Below are positions 17,506 through 25,387 of a stretch of 39,486 bases of DNA, piece by piece. Within the stretch, counting starts at the first letter, position 1. Each line of letters starts with the position of its first letter. The stretch lies in assembly GCA_016795145.1 (NCBI GenBank), contig JAEUII010000248.1, forward strand, positions 1-39,486, given 5' to 3'. Under the pieces are notes generated by a model. That model was not told the origin of the DNA. It saw only the letters and a list, made by a program, of their open reading frames with translations, and searched no databases. Origin of the DNA: Planctomycetaceae bacterium. Its GTDB lineage: Bacteria; Planctomycetota; Planctomycetia; Planctomycetales; Planctomycetaceae. The position numbers were made by a program, and so were the translations under genes.

Positions 17506-18741
17506 GTGCTGCCTCTCCTCACATTGCCCACCGTTTCCCTGCTGTTTCATTCGTTCGTGTGTTTGCCAGGCGACTGGCCTCAGTTTCGCGGCCCCAACGC
17601 CGACGCGCACGTCACTTCAAAGAGTCCGCTTGAGTGGTCCGATTCGAAGAACGTGGAATGGAAGATTGCCATTCCAGGACTTGGATGGTCATCGCCTTCG
17701 ATCTCGAACGGCCGCATCTTCCTGACGACTGCTGTCCCACAGGGTGAGGGACTTTCCCTGCGAGCAATGGCGCTCGATCAGAAGTCCGGCAAGGTGATTT
17801 GGGATCGCGAAATTCGAGCCCTCGAGAAGGCTCCTGCGATCCACACAAAGAACAGCCATGCAAGCCCAACGCCCCTTGTCGATGGTGATTCGGTATATGT
17901 TCATTTCGGTACGCAGGGAATGGCGAAGCTGAAGGCCAGCGATGGATCGGTCGAGTGGTTTAGCGATGTGCTTCAGTACAACCCGCTTCATGGAAACGGT
18001 GGATCACCTGTACTTTGCAAGGGAAAACTGCTGGTTGCCTGCGACGGAACTCAACAGCCGTTTGTTGCTGCAATCGATGCAACAACGGGCAAGCTTGCGT
18101 GGAAAACTCTCCGCTCCGTGGAAGCTCGGTTAAGCCATTCCTTTGTAACGTCGACGGTGGCTGAGGTTAACGGACAGTCTCTGCTGATCTCTCCAGGTCC
18201 CGAACACATGGCGATGTATGACGTGGAAACGGGCAAAGAAGTTTGTCGCGTTCGAGCCCCCGGATGGTCCGTTGTTCCGCAGCCGGCCGTTGGCCACGGC
18301 ATGGTGTTTTACAATCACGACTACGACAACCCGGAACTCCTCGCCGTCAAACTGGGCGGCTCGGGAGATGTCACGGACACACATGTTGTCTGGCGTATCC
18401 AGCGAGGTGCTCCGAGTACTCCATCGCCACTTCTGATTGGTGATGAACTGTATTTCGTAGCCGACAACGGGATCGCTTCCTGTGTCGACGCAAAGACAGG
18501 CGAGCGTCACTGGATGGAACGACTCGGAGGCAACTTCTCCGCTTCGCCAGTGTTTGTGAACGGCCGAATCCTGTTCCTCAATGAAGAGGGACTGGCCACC
18601 TGGGTTGCCCCTGAGAAACAATTCAAAGAGCTTGGAAAGAACCAGCTTCCCGGCCGAACATTTGCTACTCCGGCATTTGCGGATGACGCGATGTTCCTGC
18701 GGACCGATGAGTACCTCTATAAGTTCGCAGAGACTCGGTAA
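17506..18741 (+). CDS. PQQ-like beta-propeller repeat protein, GTG start
   Basis: 411 aa. The start is GTG with the SD AAAGGA nine bases upstream, inside a hairpin. The N-terminus (MLPLLTLPTVSLLFHSFVC) is hydrophobic and could be a short signal peptide, followed by the DWPQFRGPNADAH motif that opens this planctomycete family. PQQ/BamB-type blades follow (GKVIWDRE, GKLAWKT, GKEVCRV, GERHWMER). Probably periplasmic, with unknown ligand. It is a paralogue of the gene at 791: both carry WSDSKNV-[EK]-WK-[IV]-A-[IL]-PG and a TTAVP segment. It follows the C39-like gene by 48 bases and is likely coexpressed with it. It converges on the DUF1552 gene across a repeat array. Confidence 0.88.
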   Translation: MLPLLTLPTVSLLFHSFVCLPGDWPQFRGPNADAHVTSKSPLEWSDSKNVEWKIAIPGLGWSSPSISNGRIFLTTAVPQGEGLSLRAMALDQKSGKVIWDREIRALEKAPAIHTKNSHASPTPLVDGDSVYVHFGTQGMAKLKASDGSVEWFSDVLQYNPLHGNGGSPVLCKGKLLVACDGTQQPFVAAIDATTGKLAWKTLRSVEARLSHSFVTSTVAEVNGQSLLISPGPEHMAMYDVETGKEVCRVRAPGWSVVPQPAVGHGMVFYNHDYDNPELLAVKLGGSGDVTDTHVVWRIQRGAPSTPSPLLIGDELYFVADNGIASCVDAKTGERHWMERLGGNFSASPVFVNGRILFLNEEGLATWVAPEKQFKELGKNQLPGRTFATPAFADDAMFLRTDEYLYKFAETR

Positions 18742-18764
18742 CACACGGGTTTCACGACACCCTC

Positions 18765-19311
18765 GGGTAGCACAGGCGCCGCCTGTGTCGCGCAGCGGCC
18801 GGAAGCCGAAGAGAAATGACGCAAGTGACGATGGAGCCACGTCCGGCAGTGTAGAACGGCTGTCCTCAGCCGTTTCGAATAATCCACCGCAAGCGATTGC
18901 GGACAATCGCTCTACAATGGGTAGCACAGGCGCAGCCTGTGACGCGCAGCGGCCGGAAGCCGAAGAGAAGACTCGCAATTGACAATGGTGCCACGTCCGG
19001 CAGTGTAGAACGGCTGTCCTCAGCCGTTTCGAATAATCCACCGCAAAGCGATTGCGGACAATCGCTCTACAATGGGTAGCACAGGCGCCGCCTGTGTCGC
19101 GCAGCGGCCGGAAGCCGACGTGAAATCACGCAAGTGACGATGGAGCCACATCCGGCAGTGTAGAACGGCTGTCCTCAGCCGTTTCGAATAATCCACCGCA
19201 AGCGATTGCGGACAATCGCTCTACAATGGGTAGCACAGGCGCCGCCTGTGTCGCGCAGCGGCCGGAAGCCGAAGTGAAGACTTGCAAGTGACGATGGAGC
19301 CACATCTGGCA
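18765..19311. repeat. 154-155-bp tandem array of hairpins, about 3.5 copies
   Basis: Units start with GGGTAGCACAGG at 18765, 18919, 19074 and 19228; the last is partial. In copy 1 each unit carries ACAGGCG-C-CGCCTGT, CGGC/GCCG with loop CGGAA (18796-18808), AACGGCTG/CAGCCGTT with loop TCCT (18855-18874), and AGCGATTG/CAATCGCT with loop CGGA (18892-18911). Copies differ by single changes and one indel. The array lies between two convergent genes. Frames across it are repeat-derived and non-coding. From 19312 to 19378 another GC-rich palindrome-like stretch runs up to the DUF1552 stop. Confidence 0.9.
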
Positions 19312-19378
19312 CTACCACCTGCACCCTTCCGCTTCCGGCGCCTTCGGCACACGCACTTTGTACGTGCTACCCGTGGCT

Positions 19379-20704
19379 TTACACCGGAAAAATGCTGCCG
19401 CTCACTGTGCCCGTGCTGTCGGCGAATGATTCTTCCATGATGCCCATGGTGCGAAGGATGCTGAGGTACACGTTGGACATCGGCGTCTCATCACGGCGCC
19501 AGTAGGTTCCGTGTTTGAGCCCCATACCACGTCCGCCGGCCAGGAGCGTTGGCAGATTCGCGGGATTGTGAGTGGTGCTGCACCCGCTGCCGAACAGGAC
19601 GATCGTGTTGTCGAGCACACTGCCCTGCACGTCCTGATAGTGCTGCAAACGAGTCAGGAATCCTGCAATCTGCTGACTCAGAAACAGGTCGTATCGAGCA
19701 AACTCAAGCTGACCGTCTTTATCACCAGCGTGAGACAGGTTGTGATGGGTTCGAGTCAGACCTAGTTTCAAAGGAAACGTGTCACTGATTCCCATGCCGT
19801 CTTCACGATTCAGCATGAAGGTGACCGATCGAGTCACGTCGGCGTCGAACGCCAGTGCGATCAGGTCGAACATGTTTCGATAGTAGTCAGCTGGTTCACC
19901 TTCGTTCGTCACTTCCAGATTCAGATGAGAATAGTCCTGAGTCTTGATCGGAATATCGATCCAGCGTTCGGCGGTTGTCAGCCGACCTTCAATCTCATCC
20001 AGTGACGTCAGATACTGATCCATTTTCTGTCGGTCCGAAGACCCCAGTTCACGATTCAGCGACTGAGCACTTTCCTTCACGGCATCAACGAGCCGAATGC
20101 GTGAGGCCAGCTTTGCTCGCTGCTCATCTTTGGACGACGTGTCACCTCGAAACAGACGATCAAAGACTCTGCGGGGATTGTTTTCGGCAGGGATTGGACG
20201 GCCCTGAAGGTTGTACGAAATCGTTCCGGTGCGAGACAAAAAGCCCACGCCTGCATCAATCGACAGCACAAGAGACGGCTGGCGACAGTATTGCTTCGTA
20301 TGCAGCGCAATGACCTGATCCAGCCCGACAGAATTGAACATGCCTGGCTTCGGATTGTGCAGCGGCGCGCCTGTTAGCCACATGTCGGAACACATGTGAG
20401 GATCCGCCTTCACTCCGCTTGGATGGTACAGCCCTCCAAGGAAGCTGACGTGTTCACGGAACGGCTTCAGCGGCTCAGTCGATTTGCCGAACTGAAAGTC
20501 CTGCCCTTCCACCTGAGGAAACCAGCTCCATTCGTTGATCCCGTTGTCAGGATTGGGGAGCGACATTCCGTTGGCGGTATACATCGCGCAAAATCGACGC
20601 GGGATCTTTTCGGCGACATCTTTTCCCATCGCTTCAAGAACAGGCAGTGCGAGAGTCACGCCGGCGAGACCTCGAAGAACCGATCGGCGATGAAGAGTTC
20701 GCAT
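19379..20704 (-). CDS. DUF1552 domain protein with Tat signal
   Basis: 441 aa. The N-terminus [21 protein letters not shown] is a twin-arginine signal. The rest matches the planctomycete DUF1552 family, with motifs [30 protein letters not shown], and near the C-terminus [21 protein letters not shown], the sulfatase/alkaline-phosphatase-like C-terminal pattern. Family members are usually encoded next to a DUF1592/DUF1588 cytochrome-type protein; none is adjacent here. The function of the family is not established. Exported, probably periplasmic. The stop lies 67 bases from the tandem array. The start region (20705-20964) is shared with divergent pgi. Confidence 0.9.
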   Translation of the reverse strand: MRTLHRRSVLRGLAGVTLALPVLEAMGKDVAEKIPRRFCAMYTANGMSLPNPDNGINEWSWFPQVEGQDFQFGKSTEPLKPFREHVSFLGGLYHPSGVKADPHMCSDMWLTGAPLHNPKPGMFNSVGLDQVIALHTKQYCRQPSLVLSIDAGVGFLSRTGTISYNLQGRPIPAENNPRRVFDRLFRGDTSSKDEQRAKLASRIRLVDAVKESAQSLNRELGSSDRQKMDQYLTSLDEIEGRLTTAERWIDIPIKTQDYSHLNLEVTNEGEPADYYRNMFDLIALAFDADVTRSVTFMLNREDGMGISDTFPLKLGLTRTHHNLSHAGDKDGQLEFARYDLFLSQQIAGFLTRLQHYQDVQGSVLDNTIVLFGSGCSTTHNPANLPTLLAGGRGMGLKHGTYWRRDETPMSNVYLSILRTMGIMEESFADSTGTVSGSIFPV

Positions 20705-20964
20705 AAGAGACTCTTGGTTTGTATGTGGAATGAATGTGGCAGGAATGCGGCGGGATCAATGGGCGATTCAGTGGACTCGCCGGAAGGATGGACCAACAGG
20801 TTACCATCCGCTTCCCGCCCCGCCAACAGTGAACTCCTGACTCGATGCGATGTGACCGAATTCGAGCAGCTTCGATCATGGCGAAACTCTCTGGTTGTCG
20901 ATATCGTTCGATTCCCGAAGTGTGCTTTTCAAAACGTTGTGTTTGATAATGAAAGAATCTGGCC

Positions 20965-22371
20965 ATGGCCGGTGAACTGTTGAAATACTCTGCCGAAGCT
21001 GCTCTGAAGCTCCTGCCCGCCGGCCGACTTGCACTGTTGAAAGACGGACTTTTGGCGGCTCGTGATGAGGCATTGAATGATGTGGAACTCTGGCAGTCCG
21101 GCGGGGCGATTCCGGAAGCCAAACAGCCTCTGGATGCGGGCTTTATTCAATGGCCGGAAGAACTTCTGGCTGACCTCCGAGCCAACAAAGACACCAGCCT
21201 CGTCGGTCGACTCGAAGCCTGCGCCGCTCGACTTCAGGCCGCAGCGGATTCTCTTGTCGTGCTGGGCATCGGCGGTTCGTACATGGGCATGCGAGCCATG
21301 TTCGAAGCGCTGCGAACTCCGTTTCACAATGAGATGACGCGAGCCCAGCGAAACGGAACACCGCGACTGTACTTCGAAGGCTGGAATGTGGATTCCGATC
21401 AGCAGAAGGTGCTGTTGAACCTTCTGGATCAACGAGCAGCTGCAAATCCGAATTCGGTGGATGGTCGCACGGCCCTGATCGTTATCAGTAAGTCAGGCGG
21501 TACGCTTGAGACAGCCGTTGCCTTTCGAACATTCAGAGAACTCGTCGAACGCCATCACGGCCAGGATGCTCAGTCCCTGATCGTTCCAATCACCGGTGAA
21601 GCCGGACGGCTGCGAAGTCTGTCGAATGCTGCTGGCTATAAGGATGTGTTCTCCATCCCGGACGGAATTGGCGGACGATTTTCGGTCCTGACAGCAGTCG
21701 GTCTTCTTCCGGCCGCCGCCGCGGGCTTCAACATTCGTGCTCTGCTCCAGGGTGCGGCGGATATGACAGAACATTTCCGGACAGCTCCGTACGAGAGCAA
21801 TGTGGTGCTGCAGTATGTGGCTGTCGGTCATGCGTTTGAACAGGATGCCGGAATGACGTGCCGCATCCTGTCCACCTGGGGCAGCAAACTGGAGGCGGCC
21901 GGTTTGTGGTACGACCAGCTGCTCAGCGAAAGCCTCGGCAAACACGAACGCGGCGCGACGCCTCTGACCGTCGTGAATACTCGCGACCTGCATAGTCGAG
22001 GACAGCAGCATCAGGAAGGTCGTCGAGACAAGCTGATCACGAATCTGCTGCCCGGCGCACCGCAGCAGATTCCGGTCACCGTACCGCAGCATCATCTTGA
22101 TCAGGACAAACTGAATCAGTTGGCAGGCACGACGATGCCAAGAATCCTGCAGGCCGCCATCGACGGTACAAACCAGGCCTATGCCGACGACCGCCGTCCG
22201 ACCGCAGACCTTGTTCTTCCGACGATCAACGAACACGCTCTGGGTCAGCTGTTCCAAATGCTTATGCTGGCCACGGTCGTTGAAGGACGACTTGTCGGCA
22301 CCAATCCCTATGGTCAGCCAGGTGTGGAAGCCTACAAGAAAAACATGCAGGCCAACCTGGGTCTGAAGTAA
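20965..22371 (+). CDS. pgi: Glucose-6-phosphate isomerase
   Basis: 468 aa, in the size range of shorter bacterial PGIs. It interconverts glucose 6-phosphate and fructose 6-phosphate in the cytoplasm. Phosphate-binding motifs are LGIGGSYMGMRAMFEAL (about residue 99) and ISKSGGTLETAVAF (about 174). The catalytic Glu lies in QLLSESLGK, and DLHSRGQQHQEG carries the His region; TWGSKLEAAGLWYDQL is the second family signature. TGATAAT lies about 15 bases before the ATG, too close for a confident -10. It is divergent from the DUF1552 gene. A REP palindrome follows the stop by 13 bases. Confidence 0.95.
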   Translation: MAGELLKYSAEAALKLLPAGRLALLKDGLLAARDEALNDVELWQSGGAIPEAKQPLDAGFIQWPEELLADLRANKDTSLVGRLEACAARLQAAADSLVVLGIGGSYMGMRAMFEALRTPFHNEMTRAQRNGTPRLYFEGWNVDSDQQKVLLNLLDQRAAANPNSVDGRTALIVISKSGGTLETAVAFRTFRELVERHHGQDAQSLIVPITGEAGRLRSLSNAAGYKDVFSIPDGIGGRFSVLTAVGLLPAAAAGFNIRALLQGAADMTEHFRTAPYESNVVLQYVAVGHAFEQDAGMTCRILSTWGSKLEAAGLWYDQLLSESLGKHERGATPLTVVNTRDLHSRGQQHQEGRRDKLITNLLPGAPQQIPVTVPQHHLDQDKLNQLAGTTMPRILQAAIDGTNQAYADDRRPTADLVLPTINEHALGQLFQMLMLATVVEGRLVGTNPYGQPGVEAYKKNMQANLGLK

Positions 22372-22384
22372 TCAAGCTGCATTC

Positions 22385-22411
22385 TCAGCCGGCGGGCGCT
22401 AGCCCACGGTT
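22385..22411 (+). repeat. REP-like palindrome, upstream copy (GCTA loop)
   Basis: Stem GGGC-GCTA-GCCC with outer CCG/CGG pairing and flanking TCAGCCGG and CGGTT. It lies between pgi and the transposase remnant, in the plus orientation. It matches the inverted copy at 22968-22994 outside the inner stem, where the paired bases change together. Confidence 0.7.
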
Positions 22412-22434
22412 CAGGAGTCTCCACATTTCGTCGA

Positions 22435-22964
22435 ATGTCTGATTTGACCACCGATCAGTTTAGGGAGCTCCTGCGTCTTATGGCTGCTGAAGGCCCAATT
22501 GCATGGTTCATCACATGGACCGTTTATGGCTGCCACCTTCCGGGTGCCATCACGGGCTGGAGAAAGATCGGAAAAGGCGAGCGGCCTGCTCAGCCTCTCC
22601 TGGAACAGTGGCATCGGGAACGGCTCAATCACGAAGTGCTGACTTTGAACGTTGAGCAGAGACTGGCGGTCGAAGTCGAGATTAAGCGACATTGTGTTTT
22701 TCGGGGATGGACATTGTGGGCCGTGAGTGCCCGATCGACACACGGGCATGCCGTAGTCACGGCGACAAATGTTTCGGGCAAAACGTTCGCGATCAGCTAA
22801 AGGCCAATTGCACCCGGGGACTGCGAGAGAAATGGAAGGACTTTCAAGAACGGCCAGTGTGGACGGTTGGCGGAGATCGTTCCCCCCTCAATGATCAAGA
22901 TGCACTGTCGCGAGTTGTAGACTACGTCATGATAGCGCAGGAGCGAAAAGGGCGTGAAGAATAA
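22435..22964 (+). pseudogene. Frameshifted REP-associated tyrosine transposase (RAYT, IS200-like Y1)
   Basis: Two overlapping frames together give one RAYT-like protein. The first (from ATG 22435) has WFITWTVYGCHLPG and the HCVFRGWTLWAVSARS stretch; the second continues VRDQLKANCTRGLREKW, RPVWTVGGD and DYVMIAQE with the expected catalytic Tyr. The break is near 22783-22787, where the frame shifts by -1 (one base apparently lost). The HUH motif reads HGH instead of His-hydrophobic-His, another sign of decay. RAYTs are single-copy, domesticated transposases tied to REP palindromes, and two such palindromes flank this one. A real -1 frameshift is less likely because no canonical slippery heptamer is present. 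Confidence 0.82.
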
Positions 22965-22967
22965 GAA

Positions 22968-22994
22968 AACCGGACGCTAGCGCGTTCCGGCTGA
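22968..22994 (-). repeat. REP-like palindrome, downstream copy, inverted
   Basis: Read on the minus strand it has stem ACGC-GCTA-GCGT, outer CCGG/CCGG, and the same TCAGCCGG and CCGGTT flanks as the copy at 22385-22411. It lies four bases after the transposase remnant's stop and 12 bases before the S46 peptidase stop. Confidence 0.72.
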
Positions 22995-23006
22995 TCGTCC
23001 TATCCC

Positions 23007-25160
23007 CTATTCCCCCACACCCATTTCTGTCAGCAGATGCTTGCCGTTGTATACGGTTCCGGTGATCCACAGCACGTAGCGGATATCTACGCCGATGGAG
23101 CGGCTGTAGTCGGTGTTCCAGGCAAAGTCGTTGATCGTCGCTTCGAAGCATCGATCGAAGTTTACTCCTACCAGGTGTCCCTTTGCATTCAGCACCGGAC
23201 TGCCGGAGTTGCCTCCAGTGGTATCTGTGTCATACAGAATGGCGACTGGGACTTGTGCAAGTCGCGGATGAACGAAGGAGCCAAAGTCGCCGGCTGCGTA
23301 CTTTTCGAGCACAGCCTGAGGCGTATCAAAGGGTTCAATGCCCGTTGTCTTTTCCATCACGCCCTTCAGTGTTGAGATGGGCGTTCGAATCACGGCATCG
23401 GCTGGTGAATAGGATCGAACATGGCCGCTGGTGAATCGAAGTGTTGCGTTGGCGTCCGGAATGAAGCTTGCCGATTCAAACTGCTGCTTCACGTCAATCA
23501 GTGAACCATACAACTGATTCAGCCGACCCTCGCGAGTCTTGTCGAGACTGCGCAGTTCGGTCCACGCTGGGTACAGCTCAATCACCAGCGTCAACAATGG
23601 ATCATTCAGGGCGTTGAGTTCTTCCGGTGTCTTCTTCAGGCATGCATCCAGGAAGGCAGGATCCCCAAGCTTTGTTGACTTGATCAGTTCATCCGCCTTG
23701 CCGTTAATCCCAGCGATGTTTGATGCTAGTGCCTTGAGAGCGGGGATCGTCTGAGCCTGAGGTTTGCGGCACAGACGTTCCAGCATCCCAGTCAACATGA
23801 TGTGGTCCGTTGGAGGATGCCAGTCGCTCATCGCAACTCGAACTTCCTGGCTGGACTGAGCAAAGTTGCGGTCCATGTACGGAGCTTCTCGCTCCAGATC
23901 CGGCTTGGCTCGTTCAACGGCCGCGTCGTACAGATAAAAGCCAAACGCGATGGCTCGGCAGGCCTGACGCAGCTGAGCCAGTTCAATTTCCCACTGACCA
24001 GCGGTGGACATTTCCGAGTACACCGTGTTGATGTCTGCCAGGACGGTACCGTATTTTTCTTTCAGGGCAGATTCCGCATCAATGAAGTTCTGCAGAGCAG
24101 CCTCGCTTGATGTTCGAGTCGCCACAATCCCTGCTCGCTTCAGTCCCTGCAGCTGTCCGCGAGATCGCTTCTCAACGTTGGCCAGTGATTTGATGCGTGA
24201 CGCATGCTTCAGAGCGACCGCTCGGTCTTCAGCACCGGCCTTTTCCATTTCGCTGATCTGCCACTGATACAACTCAACGATACCAGGAAGCCGGACGTCC
24301 TGTTCAAATCGCAGAAAGCTGGCAGTCTTGTGTCGCGCGGTGCGGCCTGGGTATCCAAGCAGGAACACTGCATCCCCTTCATCCACGCCTTCCGGTGCGA
24401 CTTTGACAACTCGCTTTGGATGATAAGGAATGTTGTCCTTTGAATACGTCGCCGGCGTCCCGTTCGGGGCCGTGTAAGCTCGCATGAATGAAAAGTCTCC
24501 GGTATGACGTGGCCATTCCCAGTTATCCACTTCGCCGCCAAAGTTGCCCACGGATGCCGGTGGAGCAAACACGAGACGGACGTCTTTTAGGTACGTATAG
24601 AGAAAGAGCACGTAGGTCTTGCCCGCGAACATTTCTGCAACTTCAGCTCGCAGTCCCGGATGTTCCTTCTCTGCCGCAATCTCCAGTTCCTTACGACGAC
24701 GTTCGATTGCCTTTGTCCGATCAAGGTACGGCATACCAGGAGTTACAACAGAAAGAACCTGTTCGGACACATCGCGATAATCTTCCGTGATGCGAACCTG
24801 ATAATCCGGAGCAGGAATTTCCTGCTCGCGCGTTGCGGCGGAGAATCCATTCGCCAGAAGGTCGTTCTCACGAGTACTCGCCTTCTGAATGGCGTCGAAT
24901 GCGCAATGATGGTTCGTGATGATCAGACCGTCGCTGGACACAAACGAACCCGTGCAGCCGTTCACTCGGCAGATGCCGTCCACCAGACTTGTGGCACCCG
25001 GGCTAAACAGTTCTTCCGCGCTGAGCAGAATGCCTCGCTCTGCCAGATTCAGCCGCGGCAATTCACTCATCGGGAACATTCCATCGTCCGCCATAGCAAG
25101 AGAACAAAGAGATGAAAGCAGCGCAAGGACCATCACAACGCGCAACGATCGAGTCACCAT
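23007..25160 (-). CDS. S46-family dipeptidyl-peptidase, DPP11-like
   Basis: 717 aa from the ATG at 25160, which has AGGA seven bases upstream and opens a signal peptide (MVTRSLRVVMVLALLSSLCSLAMA-DD); the longer frame adds 30 residues without SD support. The chymotrypsin-like triad is readable: His85 (ITNHHCAF), Asp in GEVDNWEWPRHTGDFSF, and Ser in TGGNSGSPVLN. Eighteen residues after that Ser is an Arg (NFDR). In the family this position decides P1 specificity, with Arg in DPP11 (Asp/Glu at P1) and Gly in DPP7, so acidic P1 preference is inferred. Periplasmic; releases dipeptides from peptide N-termini. It is divergent from the FAD oxidoreductase. Confidence 0.93.
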   Translation of the reverse strand: MVTRSLRVVMVLALLSSLCSLAMADDGMFPMSELPRLNLAERGILLSAEELFSPGATSLVDGICRVNGCTGSFVSSDGLIITNHHCAFDAIQKASTRENDLLANGFSAATREQEIPAPDYQVRITEDYRDVSEQVLSVVTPGMPYLDRTKAIERRRKELEIAAEKEHPGLRAEVAEMFAGKTYVLFLYTYLKDVRLVFAPPASVGNFGGEVDNWEWPRHTGDFSFMRAYTAPNGTPATYSKDNIPYHPKRVVKVAPEGVDEGDAVFLLGYPGRTARHKTASFLRFEQDVRLPGIVELYQWQISEMEKAGAEDRAVALKHASRIKSLANVEKRSRGQLQGLKRAGIVATRTSSEAALQNFIDAESALKEKYGTVLADINTVYSEMSTAGQWEIELAQLRQACRAIAFGFYLYDAAVERAKPDLEREAPYMDRNFAQSSQEVRVAMSDWHPPTDHIMLTGMLERLCRKPQAQTIPALKALASNIAGINGKADELIKSTKLGDPAFLDACLKKTPEELNALNDPLLTLVIELYPAWTELRSLDKTREGRLNQLYGSLIDVKQQFESASFIPDANATLRFTSGHVRSYSPADAVIRTPISTLKGVMEKTTGIEPFDTPQAVLEKYAAGDFGSFVHPRLAQVPVAILYDTDTTGGNSGSPVLNAKGHLVGVNFDRCFEATINDFAWNTDYSRSIGVDIRYVLWITGTVYNGKHLLTEMGVGE

Positions 25161-25387
25161 GAGAAATCCTGTCTGAATCGCAATCGCAGTCTGAGACCAA
25201 GGGGCTCCTGATGCCCATACATTCCCGGTATCGTAATCAACTGGCGGCACTCTGTCCTGGCAACGAACCGGAGCCGTACTGAACGACCTTCGGAGACTCG
25301 GAATTCACCATTCGCCGACCTAAACTGCGGCAGGACGGTTTCCCACCAAACCTGATGCCAGCTGCTGGCTCATGAGGATTCAATCGT

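Noticed and set aside
18581..19079. Plus-strand frames across the tandem array
   Set aside because: Their sequence repeats with the DNA period and reads hairpins; no SD and no domain.
18765..19311. CRISPR array
   Set aside because: Units are contiguous 154-155-bp tandem copies without unique spacers, and no cas gene is nearby.
22775..22790. Programmed -1 frameshift in the transposase
   Set aside because: C AAA ACG is not a canonical slippery heptamer, no downstream structure is obvious, and the HUH motif is also degraded.
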